Shown here: positions 33,056 to 40,976 of the stretch, one piece after another
How the letters are laid out: the number at the start of each line of letters is the position of its first letter
How positions within the stretch are numbered: position 1 is the stretch's first letter
Source of the DNA: an uncultured Acidobacteriota bacterium
GTDB taxonomy: Bacteria; Acidobacteriota; Vicinamibacteria; Vicinamibacterales; CAVVIG01
Reading direction: 5' to 3'
Length of the DNA: 64,000 nt
NCBI GenBank assembly: GCA_902825985.1
Contig: CADEDC010000004.1
Span: forward strand, 6,686-70,685
The notes under the pieces: model-generated
What the model was told of the DNA's origin: nothing
The model's input: only the letters and a program-made list of their open reading frames with translations
Databases searched by the model: none
Made by a program: the position numbers and the translations under genes

Positions 33056-36000
33056 ATGACGAACCAGCACAACGGACGACGATTGTATTGGAAGCTCGGG
33101 ATCGGCCTGCTGGCGGCGACCGGGGCCTACGTCTGGTACGCGTCGTCGCAGTACGAGCGGCTGCGCGCACTCTACCAGCGGCAGCTCACGCACGCCGCCG
33201 CCGAGCTGCGGGTCAGCTTCGAGAACGCCCGAATCACTGTCGCGCGATTCGAGAAGGACGGCGGCCGGCGGCCGGAACGCTTCGACGCCGAACAACCCTA
33301 CGTCGCGCTTGCCCAGGCATGCCACACGCCGCCCGAACCGTTCGAGATGGTGCGGCCCGACGGCAGCTGTTTCGTGTTCCAGGCCGAGCGGCTGCTGCAC
33401 GAGCTGTCATTGTCGGAATCGTTCAGCCTGCTGTTCATCGCTCTCGAAGACGGGACGGTGGTGCAGCAGATGACGCCCGGCCAGACCTGGCTGAAGCACC
33501 TGCGCTGGGGCGAGCAGGTGTTCCGTGACTCTGCCGCCGATCAGACGGGATCGCTCAGCCTCCGCCGTCTCGACACCGTGTTCGACGACACGCCGGGCGC
33601 CTGGACACGGCTGCGCGCCGTGAGCAGCCGGACGAGTCAGCGCATCGGCGGGGAGTGGTTCGAAGTCCACTTCGAACCGCTGGTCATCGACCATCCCGGC
33701 ACGCCCAGCGGCCGCATGCCGATCGTGCTCGGCGCCGCGGTCGCCTCCCGCACGCTCATGCGGCAGGCGCTGGCGGTGGACAGCTACTTCCTCGCCGCGC
33801 TGGTCTTCCTGCTGCTGCTCGGCGTGCTCGGCTTTCCGTTCGTCAAACTGCTGTCGCTCGATGCGCACGAACGATTCCGCCTGCGCGACGTGACGCTGCT
33901 CTATCTGAGCACGGCGGCGCTGCTGGCCCTCTTCACGTTTGCCTCGCACGGCACCGACGGCTACATGCGCTGGCGCGCCACCGCCGACCGCGGCCTCTCG
34001 GCGCTGGCGGAACAGATGGACCGCGACCTGGTGGCCGAGGTCCAGAGCATCAGCGATCAGGTGGCCGCCTACGACGCCGCGATTGCGGCGCGCGGACGGG
34101 AGGGGCTGGGCCCGCCGCAGACCGACTGGTTCGGTGCGGCGCCCGGGACGGCGGGACGGCTGGCGCCGCCGCACCCCGGCGCGCAGATCGAACAGCTGTC
34201 GTGGATTGCCCCGTCGGGCGAGCAGTTCTGGAAGGTGACGACCGACCCCACGACGTCGCTCATCGACGTGTCGCAGCGCGTCTACTTTCGCGCCGTCCGC
34301 GATCGCCACCTCTACGCCGTCGACGAGACACGGCCACCGTTCTACCTCGGTCCGGACCGCTCGATCCGCGACGGCAAGCTCTACACCTTCGTCGCGTTCC
34401 GATCGCGGCTCGACGGCGGCAGCGGTGACACCGCCACGGCACCGGTGGTCGTTGCCTCGACCCGCCTGCTGTCGCTGAGCGCGCCGGCACTGCCGGCCGG
34501 CTACGGCTTCGCCGTGATCAATCGAGAGGGGCGCGTCCTCTATCACTCCGACGAACGGCTGTCGTTGCGCGAGAACCTGTTCGACGCCCTCAGCGAAGGG
34601 CCGCGCGCCAGGGCGATGGTCTATGCGAACCACAGCGATCTGCTGGGCAGCCGGTACCGCGAACGGCCGCATCGGCTGCATTTCCGGCCGGTGGCCCTGC
34701 GCAACGCCGACTCGCACGAACCGGCCGGGTTGTACATCGTCACGTTCCGGGATACGTCGACCGAGCGCGCGGTCATCGCGCGCGTCTTCGTCATCGCGCT
34801 GCTCGGTCCGATGCTCGTCCTGCTGTTGTTCATCGGCGCCTCGCTGCTGGCGATGGCGGTGGTTCCGCTGCGCCGGCAGCAGCGCTGGAGCGTGTGGCTC
34901 TGGCCGCATGGCGGCATGGTGCGTCTCTACACCCGGCTGTCGACGGTGCTCGCCGGGCTGCTCGTCGGCCTCGCCATCTGGTGGCGCCTCGGCGGCTCGG
35001 ATGTCGGCTACGCCGCGTTCCCGGTGGTCGCGATGGCCGCGGCGATCGGCACCTACATCGTCCACACGCGCCGCCCGGCGGCACGTCGCGGGCTGTCGGC
35101 ACCCGGGTGGTACGCGACGGTCTTCGTGCTGTTGCTGTTGTGCACGGTCGTCATTCCGGCGTCGGCGCTGTTCCGCTCGGCACTCGGGCACGAGTTCGGA
35201 AAGCTGATCGCCACCGAACAGCGGTGGATCGCCGACCAGCGCCGCGACATCCCGCGTCGCCTCGAAGCCGAAGTGCGGGCCGAGCGGTTGCCCGAATCGG
35301 CGGCGCGACGGCTGGCGGACGGGCGCGCCCGCTACTTCACCCAGGCGTACGTGCCACATCCCTTCGACGTCCGCCCCGAGGAGACGCCGGACTCGGCCCG
35401 CTGGCTGCTCGCGCCGTTCCACTGGGTGGACGCGCTGCTGCCGATCGAGAACGACAACGCGGCACGGCTGTGGTACGAGGACCGTGAATGGTCGTACACA
35501 CCGGACGGAACGTGGCGACCGGCGCTGCCGGTGTCCGGCGGCGGCGTATTGTGCTTCGTCGGCCTGTTCGGGTTGCTCATCTGGTGGATGCGCTGGAAGG
35601 TCACGCACCTGTTCTTCGCGGACCGCGAGGCCACCCGGCCGGACGGCACCGCAATCGCGACGCTGTGGGCCGCCTGCACGCTCGACGAGCAGCTGGTGCT
35701 GCTCCAGACCACCCACGAGCACGTCGTGAACCCGCGGCAGCGGCGGCTGATCGAAGGGCTGCTCGGCCGCGGCCTGTTGACCCTCGACCCCGACCTGCGG
35801 CCGTTCTCGCGCGAATTCGAAGCGTTCATCCTGGCGCGCGAGCCCGAACTGCAGGCGCAACTGGCGGAGTGGGAAACCGTCGACTCGCATCACAGCTGGC
35901 GCTACGCCCGGCTGGTGCTGGTGACCTCGGTGGCCGGCATCGCGTTCTTCCTGGTCGCAACCCAGCCGGGCCTGCAGTCGGGGCTGCTCGGCGTCGCCAC

Positions 36001-36085
36001 CGGCGTCGCCGGCGCGCTGACGACCACGCTGAAACTCAAGGATGCCGTCGCGTCATGGATGAACAGCGGGAAGACGACTGCGTAG
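33056..36085 (+). CDS. Large membrane protein with extracytoplasmic sensor-like domains
   Basis: 1009 residues, not recognised as a named family. One membrane helix at about 12-30 is followed by an extracytoplasmic region to about 240; helices at about 242-265 and 278-300 precede a second outer region (about 300-575), whose LSWIAPSGEQFWKVT, VSQRVYFRAVRD and YGFAVINREGRVLYHSD resemble dCache/PAS-like ligand-binding folds. Four helices (about 578-720), a third outer loop, another helix (about 825-845) and a cytoplasmic stretch with NPRQRRLIEGLLGRGLLTLD (winged-helix-like) follow, with two final helices. No kinase, cyclase, methyl-accepting or GGDEF output is present. GGGGA precedes the ATG. Its 3' end overlaps the convergent hydroxyacid oxidase by 33 bases. 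Confidence 0.75.
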   Translation: MTNQHNGRRLYWKLGIGLLAATGAYVWYASSQYERLRALYQRQLTHAAAELRVSFENARITVARFEKDGGRRPERFDAEQPYVALAQACHTPPEPFEMVRPDGSCFVFQAERLLHELSLSESFSLLFIALEDGTVVQQMTPGQTWLKHLRWGEQVFRDSAADQTGSLSLRRLDTVFDDTPGAWTRLRAVSSRTSQRIGGEWFEVHFEPLVIDHPGTPSGRMPIVLGAAVASRTLMRQALAVDSYFLAALVFLLLLGVLGFPFVKLLSLDAHERFRLRDVTLLYLSTAALLALFTFASHGTDGYMRWRATADRGLSALAEQMDRDLVAEVQSISDQVAAYDAAIAARGREGLGPPQTDWFGAAPGTAGRLAPPHPGAQIEQLSWIAPSGEQFWKVTTDPTTSLIDVSQRVYFRAVRDRHLYAVDETRPPFYLGPDRSIRDGKLYTFVAFRSRLDGGSGDTATAPVVVASTRLLSLSAPALPAGYGFAVINREGRVLYHSDERLSLRENLFDALSEGPRARAMVYANHSDLLGSRYRERPHRLHFRPVALRNADSHEPAGLYIVTFRDTSTERAVIARVFVIALLGPMLVLLLFIGASLLAMAVVPLRRQQRWSVWLWPHGGMVRLYTRLSTVLAGLLVGLAIWWRLGGSDVGYAAFPVVAMAAAIGTYIVHTRRPAARRGLSAPGWYATVFVLLLLCTVVIPASALFRSALGHEFGKLIATEQRWIADQRRDIPRRLEAEVRAERLPESAARRLADGRARYFTQAYVPHPFDVRPEETPDSARWLLAPFHWVDALLPIENDNAARLWYEDREWSYTPDGTWRPALPVSGGGVLCFVGLFGLLIWWMRWKVTHLFFADREATRPDGTAIATLWAACTLDEQLVLLQTTHEHVVNPRQRRLIEGLLGRGLLTLDPDLRPFSREFEAFILAREPELQAQLAEWETVDSHHSWRYARLVLVTSVAGIAFFLVATQPGLQSGLLGVATGVAGALTTTLKLKDAVASWMNSGKTTA

Positions 36086-37261
36086 GGACGCCTCCCACGC
36101 CGGCGGCACGTCGATGTAGTCGCGGCTCAGTGCGGCGCTCGAATCGCAGCCGAGCAACGTGAGCGTCCGGACGAGGTCGGCGGACAGGATCTCGATGGCC
36201 CGCCGCACGCCGGCGCCGCCGGCTGCGGCGAGGCCATAACCGTAGGCGCGACCGATCAGCACCGCCCGCGCGCCGAGACTCAGCGCCTTCGCGATGTCAC
36301 TGCCGCGCCGGATGCCGCCGTCGAACAGCACCTCGACGCGGCCCTGCGCCGCCGCCACCACCTCCGGGAGCGCCCGCAGCGACGGCGCCACGGTGTCGAG
36401 CTGCCGGCCGCCGTGATTCGACACCACGACCGCCTGCACGCCGGCGGCGATCGCACGCCGCGTGTCTTCGGCAGTCAGCAGCCCTTTCACGACGACCGGG
36501 CCGCGCCACTCGTCGCGAATCCAGCGCACGTCCTCCCAGGTCACGACCGACCGCTCGAGGGCCGGCCCGACACTCGCGTAACGCATCGGGCCGTTCGCCA
36601 GCACGACGTTCGGAAACTGCATCAATCCGCCGTCGGCGAGCCACCTGGCGAGCCAGCGTGGACGTGCGAGCATCTGCGGCAGGTGCGGCGCCATGGTCAG
36701 CGGCTTGAAGCTGAGGAGCTCCCGCACGCCGTTCCGGGTGTCGCGTTCGCGCAGTCCCGCCATCGGGGTATCGATGGTGACGACGAGGGCGGTGAATCCG
36801 GCGGCGGCGGCCCGCCGGATGGCGGCGCGCGCCACGTCGCGTCCGCCGACGAGATACACCTGATACCAGGCCGGACCGCGGGTGGCCGCCTTCACGTCCT
36901 CGAGCCGGCAGCCGGACAAGGTCGAGAGGACGTAGCCGGTGCCTGCCTCGCCGGCCGCCTGCGCCGCGACGATTTCACCGCGCGGCGCGAACAGGCGGCT
37001 GCTGCCCAAGGGGGCGAGCAGGAACGGCAGCGCGAACGTCGTCCCGAGGACGGTCGTGTCAAGGCTCACCTGCGGCACCGCGACCGCGCCGCGCGGCCGG
37101 AACGTCACGTCCTCGAAGATGCGGCAGTTCTCGCGCAGCGTCGCCTCGGCATCGGCGCCGCCGTCGATGTAATCGAACACCATGCGCGGGACACGACGCT
37201 GGGCCAGCCGGCGAAGGTCGCCGATGGTGAGGACGCGTGACGGATTCAACGACTCGGCCAT
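36053..37261 (-). CDS. FMN-dependent alpha-hydroxyacid oxidase/dehydrogenase
   Basis: 402 residues, a complete (beta/alpha)8 enzyme of the lactate/glycolate oxidase family. The N-terminus DLRRLAQRRVPRMVFDYIDGGA, the flavin-contacting ALPFLLAPLGSSRLFAP and VYLVGGRDVARA, Lys 259 in PVVVKGLLTAEDTRRA, the catalytic His 283 and substrate-binding Arg 286 in SNHGGRQLD, and the phosphate-binding DGGIRRGSDIAKALSLGA are all present. It oxidises L-2-hydroxyacids to 2-oxoacids. Whether it passes electrons to oxygen or to the membrane chain is not decided. Divergent from the GT-C gene with 27 bases between starts. Confidence 0.9.
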   Translation of the reverse strand: MAESLNPSRVLTIGDLRRLAQRRVPRMVFDYIDGGADAEATLRENCRIFEDVTFRPRGAVAVPQVSLDTTVLGTTFALPFLLAPLGSSRLFAPRGEIVAAQAAGEAGTGYVLSTLSGCRLEDVKAATRGPAWYQVYLVGGRDVARAAIRRAAAAGFTALVVTIDTPMAGLRERDTRNGVRELLSFKPLTMAPHLPQMLARPRWLARWLADGGLMQFPNVVLANGPMRYASVGPALERSVVTWEDVRWIRDEWRGPVVVKGLLTAEDTRRAIAAGVQAVVVSNHGGRQLDTVAPSLRALPEVVAAAQGRVEVLFDGGIRRGSDIAKALSLGARAVLIGRAYGYGLAAAGGAGVRRAIEILSADLVRTLTLLGCDSSAALSRDYIDVPPAWEASLRSRLPAVHP

Positions 37262-37274
37262 GGTGAAGGCTGGC

Positions 37275-37280
37275 TAGAAT
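37275..37280 (+). promoter_or_regulatory. Candidate -10 box before the GT-C gene
   Basis: TAGAAT begins 14 bases before GTG 37289, in the 27-base gap between divergent genes. No ribosome site follows, which fits a (nearly) leaderless message. Confidence 0.45.
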
Positions 37281-37288
37281 ACTCGAAA

Positions 37289-38614
37289 GTGCCCGGCCGC
37301 TTCTTCCTGCCTGCCCTCGCCCTCGGCCTGTTGCTTCGCATCGCCAGCCTCCCGCTCCCCGGTCATGACGATGTGATCACGTGGAAGATTTGGAGCTACG
37401 CGGCGACGCAGGACGTCACCGGGATGTACGGCGTCGGTGGCGAGCCACCGGAACGCGGCGTCGTGCGCTGGGGCGAACGGTGGTCGACGGTCGACTACCC
37501 GCCGTTCTTCCTCTACGAGATGGCGATCGTCGGCCGGATCTTCGCCGCGTTGTATCCCACCTACCCCGATGGGTGGCGCTTGCTCATCGCCGTCAAGCTG
37601 CCCGTCCTGCTCGCCAACGCCCTGCTCACGTGGCTGCTGTTCGCGACGGTCCGCTCGGTGAGCGGCCGCGACAGCACGGCACGCGGAGCGGCGCTCGCCT
37701 ATTGGCTGAACCCGGCGACGCTGTTCGGCGGCGAGCTGCTCGGCTACGTCGACCCGCTGCTGACGTTGCCGGCGACCGCCGGTCTCGTCCTCGCCTGGTA
37801 CGGACGGCGGTTCTCGGCCGGCGTGCTCATCGCGGTGGCCGTCGCCACCAAGCCGCAGGCGGTGCTCGTCGGCCCGGCCTTCGCCGTGCTGCTGTGGCAG
37901 TCGGCCGGCCTCACCGGTGTCCTGCAAGCCGCCGTCGCGTTCGCCGCCACGCTGCTGGCCATCGTGCTGCCATTCGCATTGCGCGGGGCGACCGGCAACA
38001 TGCTGCTCGCCTTCGGGTCGTTCTACGAGCGCCGCGACACGATGTCCGCCTTTGCCGCCAACGCCGGCTGGTTGATCAACTGGGGGCTGCGATCGTGGTT
38101 CGGCGTCCCCGAGCTCGGCTGGCGGGCGTTCCTGCAGGTCGTGCCCCGGCCGCTGGCGATCTCGCGATTCCAGGAGCTCGGTTACCCGAATCCCAGGCCG
38201 ATCTGCACGGCGGTCGTCGCGATCGGGGTTGGCTGGGCCATGTGGACCGTGCGGCGGACGCGGCTCGACCTCGGCACCATCGCGGCGCTGGCCGCCTTCA
38301 CGGTGCACACCGTCTTCGTCCTCAACGTCGGCATGCACGAGAGCCATCAACTGTTCGAGGTGCCGCTGATCGTGCTCGCCGCAGCACTGTGCCCCGCGCT
38401 GCGCCCCCTGGCTGTCGCCGTCAGCGCCATCATCACCCTGAACATCAACTTCTACTACGGCATCGGCCTTGGCTGGGGCTGGGCGATTCCGCGGCAGATC
38501 ACCGGTATCGACATCAGCGTCGCACTGGCGTTCGCGAATCTGGCGGCGCTGCTGTGGTTCGCGGTCCGGCTGGCGTCACCGCCGCGGCGCCCGTCGGCCG
38601 CCACCGTCAGCTGA
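37289..38614 (+). CDS. GT-C membrane glycosyltransferase, ALG6/ALG8-like
   Basis: 441 residues with about ten membrane helices. The first periplasmic loop holds LPGHDDVITWKIWSYA and STVDYPPFFLYEMA, matching the acidic and DYPP motifs of GT-C enzymes such as ALG6/ALG8 and bacterial polyprenyl-phosphate mannosyltransferases. Later, VLNVGMHESHQLFEVPLI resembles the conserved HExH-like loop of that group. It probably transfers a hexose from a polyprenyl-phosphate carrier to a lipid- or protein-linked acceptor in the periplasm. GTG 37289 puts the first helix at the N-terminus. It overlaps the convergent nucleotidyltransferase by eight bases. Confidence 0.78.
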   Translation: MPGRFFLPALALGLLLRIASLPLPGHDDVITWKIWSYAATQDVTGMYGVGGEPPERGVVRWGERWSTVDYPPFFLYEMAIVGRIFAALYPTYPDGWRLLIAVKLPVLLANALLTWLLFATVRSVSGRDSTARGAALAYWLNPATLFGGELLGYVDPLLTLPATAGLVLAWYGRRFSAGVLIAVAVATKPQAVLVGPAFAVLLWQSAGLTGVLQAAVAFAATLLAIVLPFALRGATGNMLLAFGSFYERRDTMSAFAANAGWLINWGLRSWFGVPELGWRAFLQVVPRPLAISRFQELGYPNPRPICTAVVAIGVGWAMWTVRRTRLDLGTIAALAAFTVHTVFVLNVGMHESHQLFEVPLIVLAAALCPALRPLAVAVSAIITLNINFYYGIGLGWGWAIPRQITGIDISVALAFANLAALLWFAVRLASPPRRPSAATVS

Positions 38615-39236
38615 TCGGACCGGGACGGTCACGGTCGGACGTCGTCGCGCGGGCATAGTCGGCCGGCGTGTCGATGTCCATGAACGCGCCGGCATCGTCC
38701 ACCGCGAGGTCACCGGCCGCCGAGACGTGCGCGCGAACGATCGGCTTCGCGCCGGTGGCGGGGTCGGCGCGACGCAGCAGCGGAAACAGCGACCGGGCGA
38801 TCAGCACCGGATGCCCGTGCTGTTCGCCACGTACCGGCCGGACGATCGGCGCGTGCGTCCCGTGATAGCGCTCGACCACGGCGCGGACCGTCGCAGGCGA
38901 CACGAACGGCGCATCGACGAGCATCAACAGCACCGCTTCCACGTCCTCCGCCTCGACCGCCGCGAGACCGACAAGCAGCGACGACAGCTGGCCGGCTTCG
39001 TAGTCGCGGTTGACGGCGATCGCCGGGCGCAGGCCGGCCGCGTGGAGATGCTCGGTGAGCGCCTGCGCTTCGTGGCCAACGACGACGACGACGTGGGCGA
39101 TGTCGGCGGCGCCGAAAGTACGCACGATGCGCGTGAGGAAGGTGTCGCCGGTTCCAGCGGGCAGCAGCGCCTTCGGGCGCCCCATCCGCGTCGATTTGCC
39201 GGCAGCCAGCACGATGGCGGCAATCACGGGCTCCAT
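38607..39236 (-). CDS. MobA/MocA-like nucleotidyltransferase
   Basis: 209 residues with the NTP-transferase fold: nucleotide loop AAIVLAAGKSTRMGRPKALLP at the N-terminus (LAAGxSxRMGxxK), metal-binding Asp in LLMLVDAPFVSP, and GHPVLIARSLFP (GHP motif). The GHP and DxPxV features match MocA/CoxI-like molybdenum-cofactor cytidylyl- or guanylyltransferases, though no molybdoenzyme is adjacent. moaE and moaD are 11 kb away. AGGGG lies upstream of ATG 39236. Other members act on sugars or glycerates, so the Moco role is likely but not certain. Confidence 0.8.
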   Translation of the reverse strand: MEPVIAAIVLAAGKSTRMGRPKALLPAGTGDTFLTRIVRTFGAADIAHVVVVVGHEAQALTEHLHAAGLRPAIAVNRDYEAGQLSSLLVGLAAVEAEDVEAVLLMLVDAPFVSPATVRAVVERYHGTHAPIVRPVRGEQHGHPVLIARSLFPLLRRADPATGAKPIVRAHVSAAGDLAVDDAGAFMDIDTPADYARATTSDRDRPGPIS

Positions 39237-39247
39237 CGTACCCCTGC

Positions 39248-39253
39248 TAGAAT
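39248..39253 (+). promoter_or_regulatory. Candidate -10 box, leaderless zinc-ribbon transcript
   Basis: TAGAAT begins exactly 12 bases before GTG 39260, with no ribosome site in the six bases between. Confidence 0.45.
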
Positions 39254-39259
39254 CGCGGC

Positions 39260-39463
39260 GTGAGAACCGATGTCGACCTGCGGATTCGCTGCCAGCGCTG
39301 CGGCACCGACATGGACCTGCGCGATCCCGGCGAAGGCATGCCGTGGACGCCCGACCAGTACTGGGTCTGTCCGCGCTGCGGCCGCCATTTCTGGACGACG
39401 TATCCGCCGCCGAACCGCGAGAAGGTCAAACCGGCGACCACCAGCTCACCTTCGCCAGCTTGA
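39260..39463 (+). CDS. Small zinc-ribbon protein
   Basis: 67 residues with two knuckles, CQRCG and CPRCG, 26 residues apart, followed by HFWTTYPPP. This should bind one zinc ion. No further domain. It may bind nucleic acid or a protein partner, but nothing shows which. Start GTG 39260 is set by the TAGAAT box 12 bases upstream; the coding frame shows no other start before the first knuckle. Convincing as a gene because of the paired knuckles and intact frame, yet no function can be assigned. Confidence 0.7.
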   Translation: MRTDVDLRIRCQRCGTDMDLRDPGEGMPWTPDQYWVCPRCGRHFWTTYPPPNREKVKPATTSSPSPA

Positions 39464-39489
39464 CTTCGGCCCGACAACCTGCCTAGACT
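39460..39489 (+). promoter_or_regulatory. Sigma-70-like promoter of the cold-shock gene
   Basis: TTGACT (39460-39465), 18-base spacer, TAGACT (39484-39489), the best -35/-10 pair I found here. It overlaps the zinc-ribbon stop codon. Transcription from about 39496 would give a leader of about 118 bases before the cold-shock start codon. Confidence 0.6.
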
Positions 39490-39496
39490 GGCGCAT

Positions 39497-39526
39497 TTTT
39501 CCAGCTCAGCTAAACGAGCCGGAAAA
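39497..39526 (+). promoter_or_regulatory. 5'-leader hairpin of the cold-shock mRNA
   Basis: TTTTCC-A-GCTC, 8-base loop, GAGC-C-GGAAAA: a 10-pair stem with one internal mismatch, lying at the predicted 5' end of the message. Long structured leaders are known to control cspA-type mRNAs by temperature; this one is a candidate by analogy only. Confidence 0.45.
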
Positions 39527-39614
39527 GTCGGCTGTTGCCGAATCGGGATCGAGGGCCCAAGCAGCCGAGGCACTCCGGGATTGACTCGGAGGCGGAACGG
39601 GAGGAGTTCGGGTT

Positions 39615-39821
39615 ATGCCGACCGGAACAATCGCACGGCTCCTGATCGACAAGGGGTTCGGATTCATCCGCGACGAGGGTGGGACCGAACACTTTTTTCA
39701 TCGCAGCTCGGTGCGTCAGACGGTGTTCGAGTTGTTGCGGGAAGGTCAGCGAGTCGAGTTCACACCGGAGGATTCGGGGAAGGGTCCGCGGGCCGGTGAC
39801 GTGCGCTTGATCGAAGGTTAG
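39615..39821 (+). CDS. Cold-shock domain protein (first copy)
   Basis: 68 residues, one cold-shock domain: IARLLIDKGFGFIRDEG contains RNP1 (KGFGFI), TEHFFHRSSV contains the RNP2-like FFH, and the C-terminus is GKGPRAGDVRLIEG. Binds single-stranded RNA/DNA; likely RNA chaperone. GGGAGGAG precedes ATG 39615. It has a dedicated promoter with a long leader. A second copy lies about 0.8 kb downstream on the opposite strand. Confidence 0.93.
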   Translation: MPTGTIARLLIDKGFGFIRDEGGTEHFFHRSSVRQTVFELLREGQRVEFTPEDSGKGPRAGDVRLIEG

Positions 39822-39899
39822 CCGCCGCCGGTCCAGACAGACCGTTTGGACCGGCCGGTTCACGCGCCGGCGCCTCGTGCTGTTCGCGTCGCGTCCACC

Positions 39900-40595
39900 T
39901 CAGGTCGAGGCCGCTATGCCGAGGGCGGTCAGTGCTTGTGTCAGGTCGCTCAGGTCCTCGAGCACCGCGTCGGCCCCCGTCCGCTGCAGATCCTCCACCG
40001 CGTATCCGCCGGTCGCCACCGCGACGGAGCGCGCGCCGGTTTCGACGGCCACCGCCACGTCCATCGGCGTGTCGCCGACGATGACCGTGTCGTGGGGTGG
40101 GAACGCCACACCGGTGGCGCGCGCGACCGCCTGAATGGCGTCGTGGAACACCGTCGTACGTTCCAGTGATGCGTCGCCGAATCCCCCGCCGCTGAAGTAT
40201 CGCCAGAGATCGAAGTGTTCGAGCTTGATGCGTGCGCCTGCCGCGGCGTTGCCGGTGAGCAGTGCGAGGTGCACGTCGCTCCGGGCGGACAACCGGTCGA
40301 GCAGCGGGCGAACGCCGGGCAGGATCCGCTTGGCCGGTGCGGCCACGGCAATCTCGCGCGCCAGATGCACGAGGTATCGGTCACGCAGGCGGGCGTGCGT
40401 GTCGGCATCCGCCGCCACACCGTGGCGACGCGCCATCTCGGCAAAGATCCATCGGTCGGTGCGACCGGCCATTGGCGGCGGGTCGAGGCGTGTGATGTCG
40501 AACAGGTCGGTGAAGGCGCGCGTTGCGGCGCGCCCTCCCGCCCCACCCGTCAGCACGAGCGTGCCGTCGATATCGAAGAGAACGAGCGTGCTCAG
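39900..40595 (-). CDS. HAD-superfamily phosphatase
   Basis: About 231 residues. HAD motif I is LVLFDIDGTLV, motif II LLTGNAA, motif III the Lys in RIKLEHF, and motif IV VIVGDTPMDVAVA. The cap begins GGAGGRAATRAFTDLF. This is a phosphoglycolate-phosphatase-like hydrolase. The start is a puzzle: motif I comes directly at the N-terminus and no ATG, GTG or TTG lies in a sensible place upstream; a CTG at 40595 overlaps the TGA of the second cold-shock gene (CTGA), so a CTG start with coupled translation is the simplest reading. Substrate unknown. Confidence 0.8.
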   Translation of the reverse strand: MSTLVLFDIDGTLVLTGGAGGRAATRAFTDLFDITRLDPPPMAGRTDRWIFAEMARRHGVAADADTHARLRDRYLVHLAREIAVAAPAKRILPGVRPLLDRLSARSDVHLALLTGNAAAGARIKLEHFDLWRYFSGGGFGDASLERTTVFHDAIQAVARATGVAFPPHDTVIVGDTPMDVAVAVETGARSVAVATGGYAVEDLQRTGADAVLEDLSDLTQALTALGIAAST

Positions 40596-40792
40596 CCGTC
40601 GCCGCGTACGTTCCCGGCCCTTGGCCCTTTGGCCGACGGCTCCTCGTCGAAGCTCACCCTCTGCCCTTCGTTCAACTGGTCGAAGCTGCCCTGCACCGAG
40701 CTGCGGTGGAAGAACCACTCCTGACCGCCGTCGTCGCGAATGAATCCGAATCCTCTGTCCCGAACGAGCCGCTTGATCGTGCCGCCTGGCAT
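40592..40792 (-). CDS. Cold-shock domain protein (second copy)
   Basis: 66 residues: TIKRLVRDRGFGFIRDDG (RNP1 as RGFGFI), EWFFHRSSVQG and the same SAKGPRAGNVR ending as the first copy, so the two are close paralogues. AAGGAGA lies before ATG 40792. The 184-base gap upstream, after the degenerate ABC gene, holds no gene and may be a long leader. The HAD phosphatase follows immediately (2-base overlap). Confidence 0.92.
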   Translation of the reverse strand: MPGGTIKRLVRDRGFGFIRDDGGQEWFFHRSSVQGSFDQLNEGQRVSFDEEPSAKGPRAGNVRGDG

Positions 40793-40976
40793 TCGTGTCT
40801 CCTTGCGCGCGCGCCGCGCCTGGGAGTGCACAATCAAGTTCCGTTCCGCTGTCCAGCACGATCGGTTTCGCTCTAGGGGAGTTGGAAGAGGTGGAAAGCT
40901 CAGCGCCTTTGCGTTCGAAACGAATACGCTGGTGTACAGAAACCAGATGCGCACGAGCGGGCTATTTTCAGGGCTA

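Noticed and set aside
33407-35893. 828-codon frame opposite the large membrane sensor
   Set aside because: Composition is rich in Arg, Gln and His with no hydrophobic core; a shadow of the real gene, whose membrane helices are clear.
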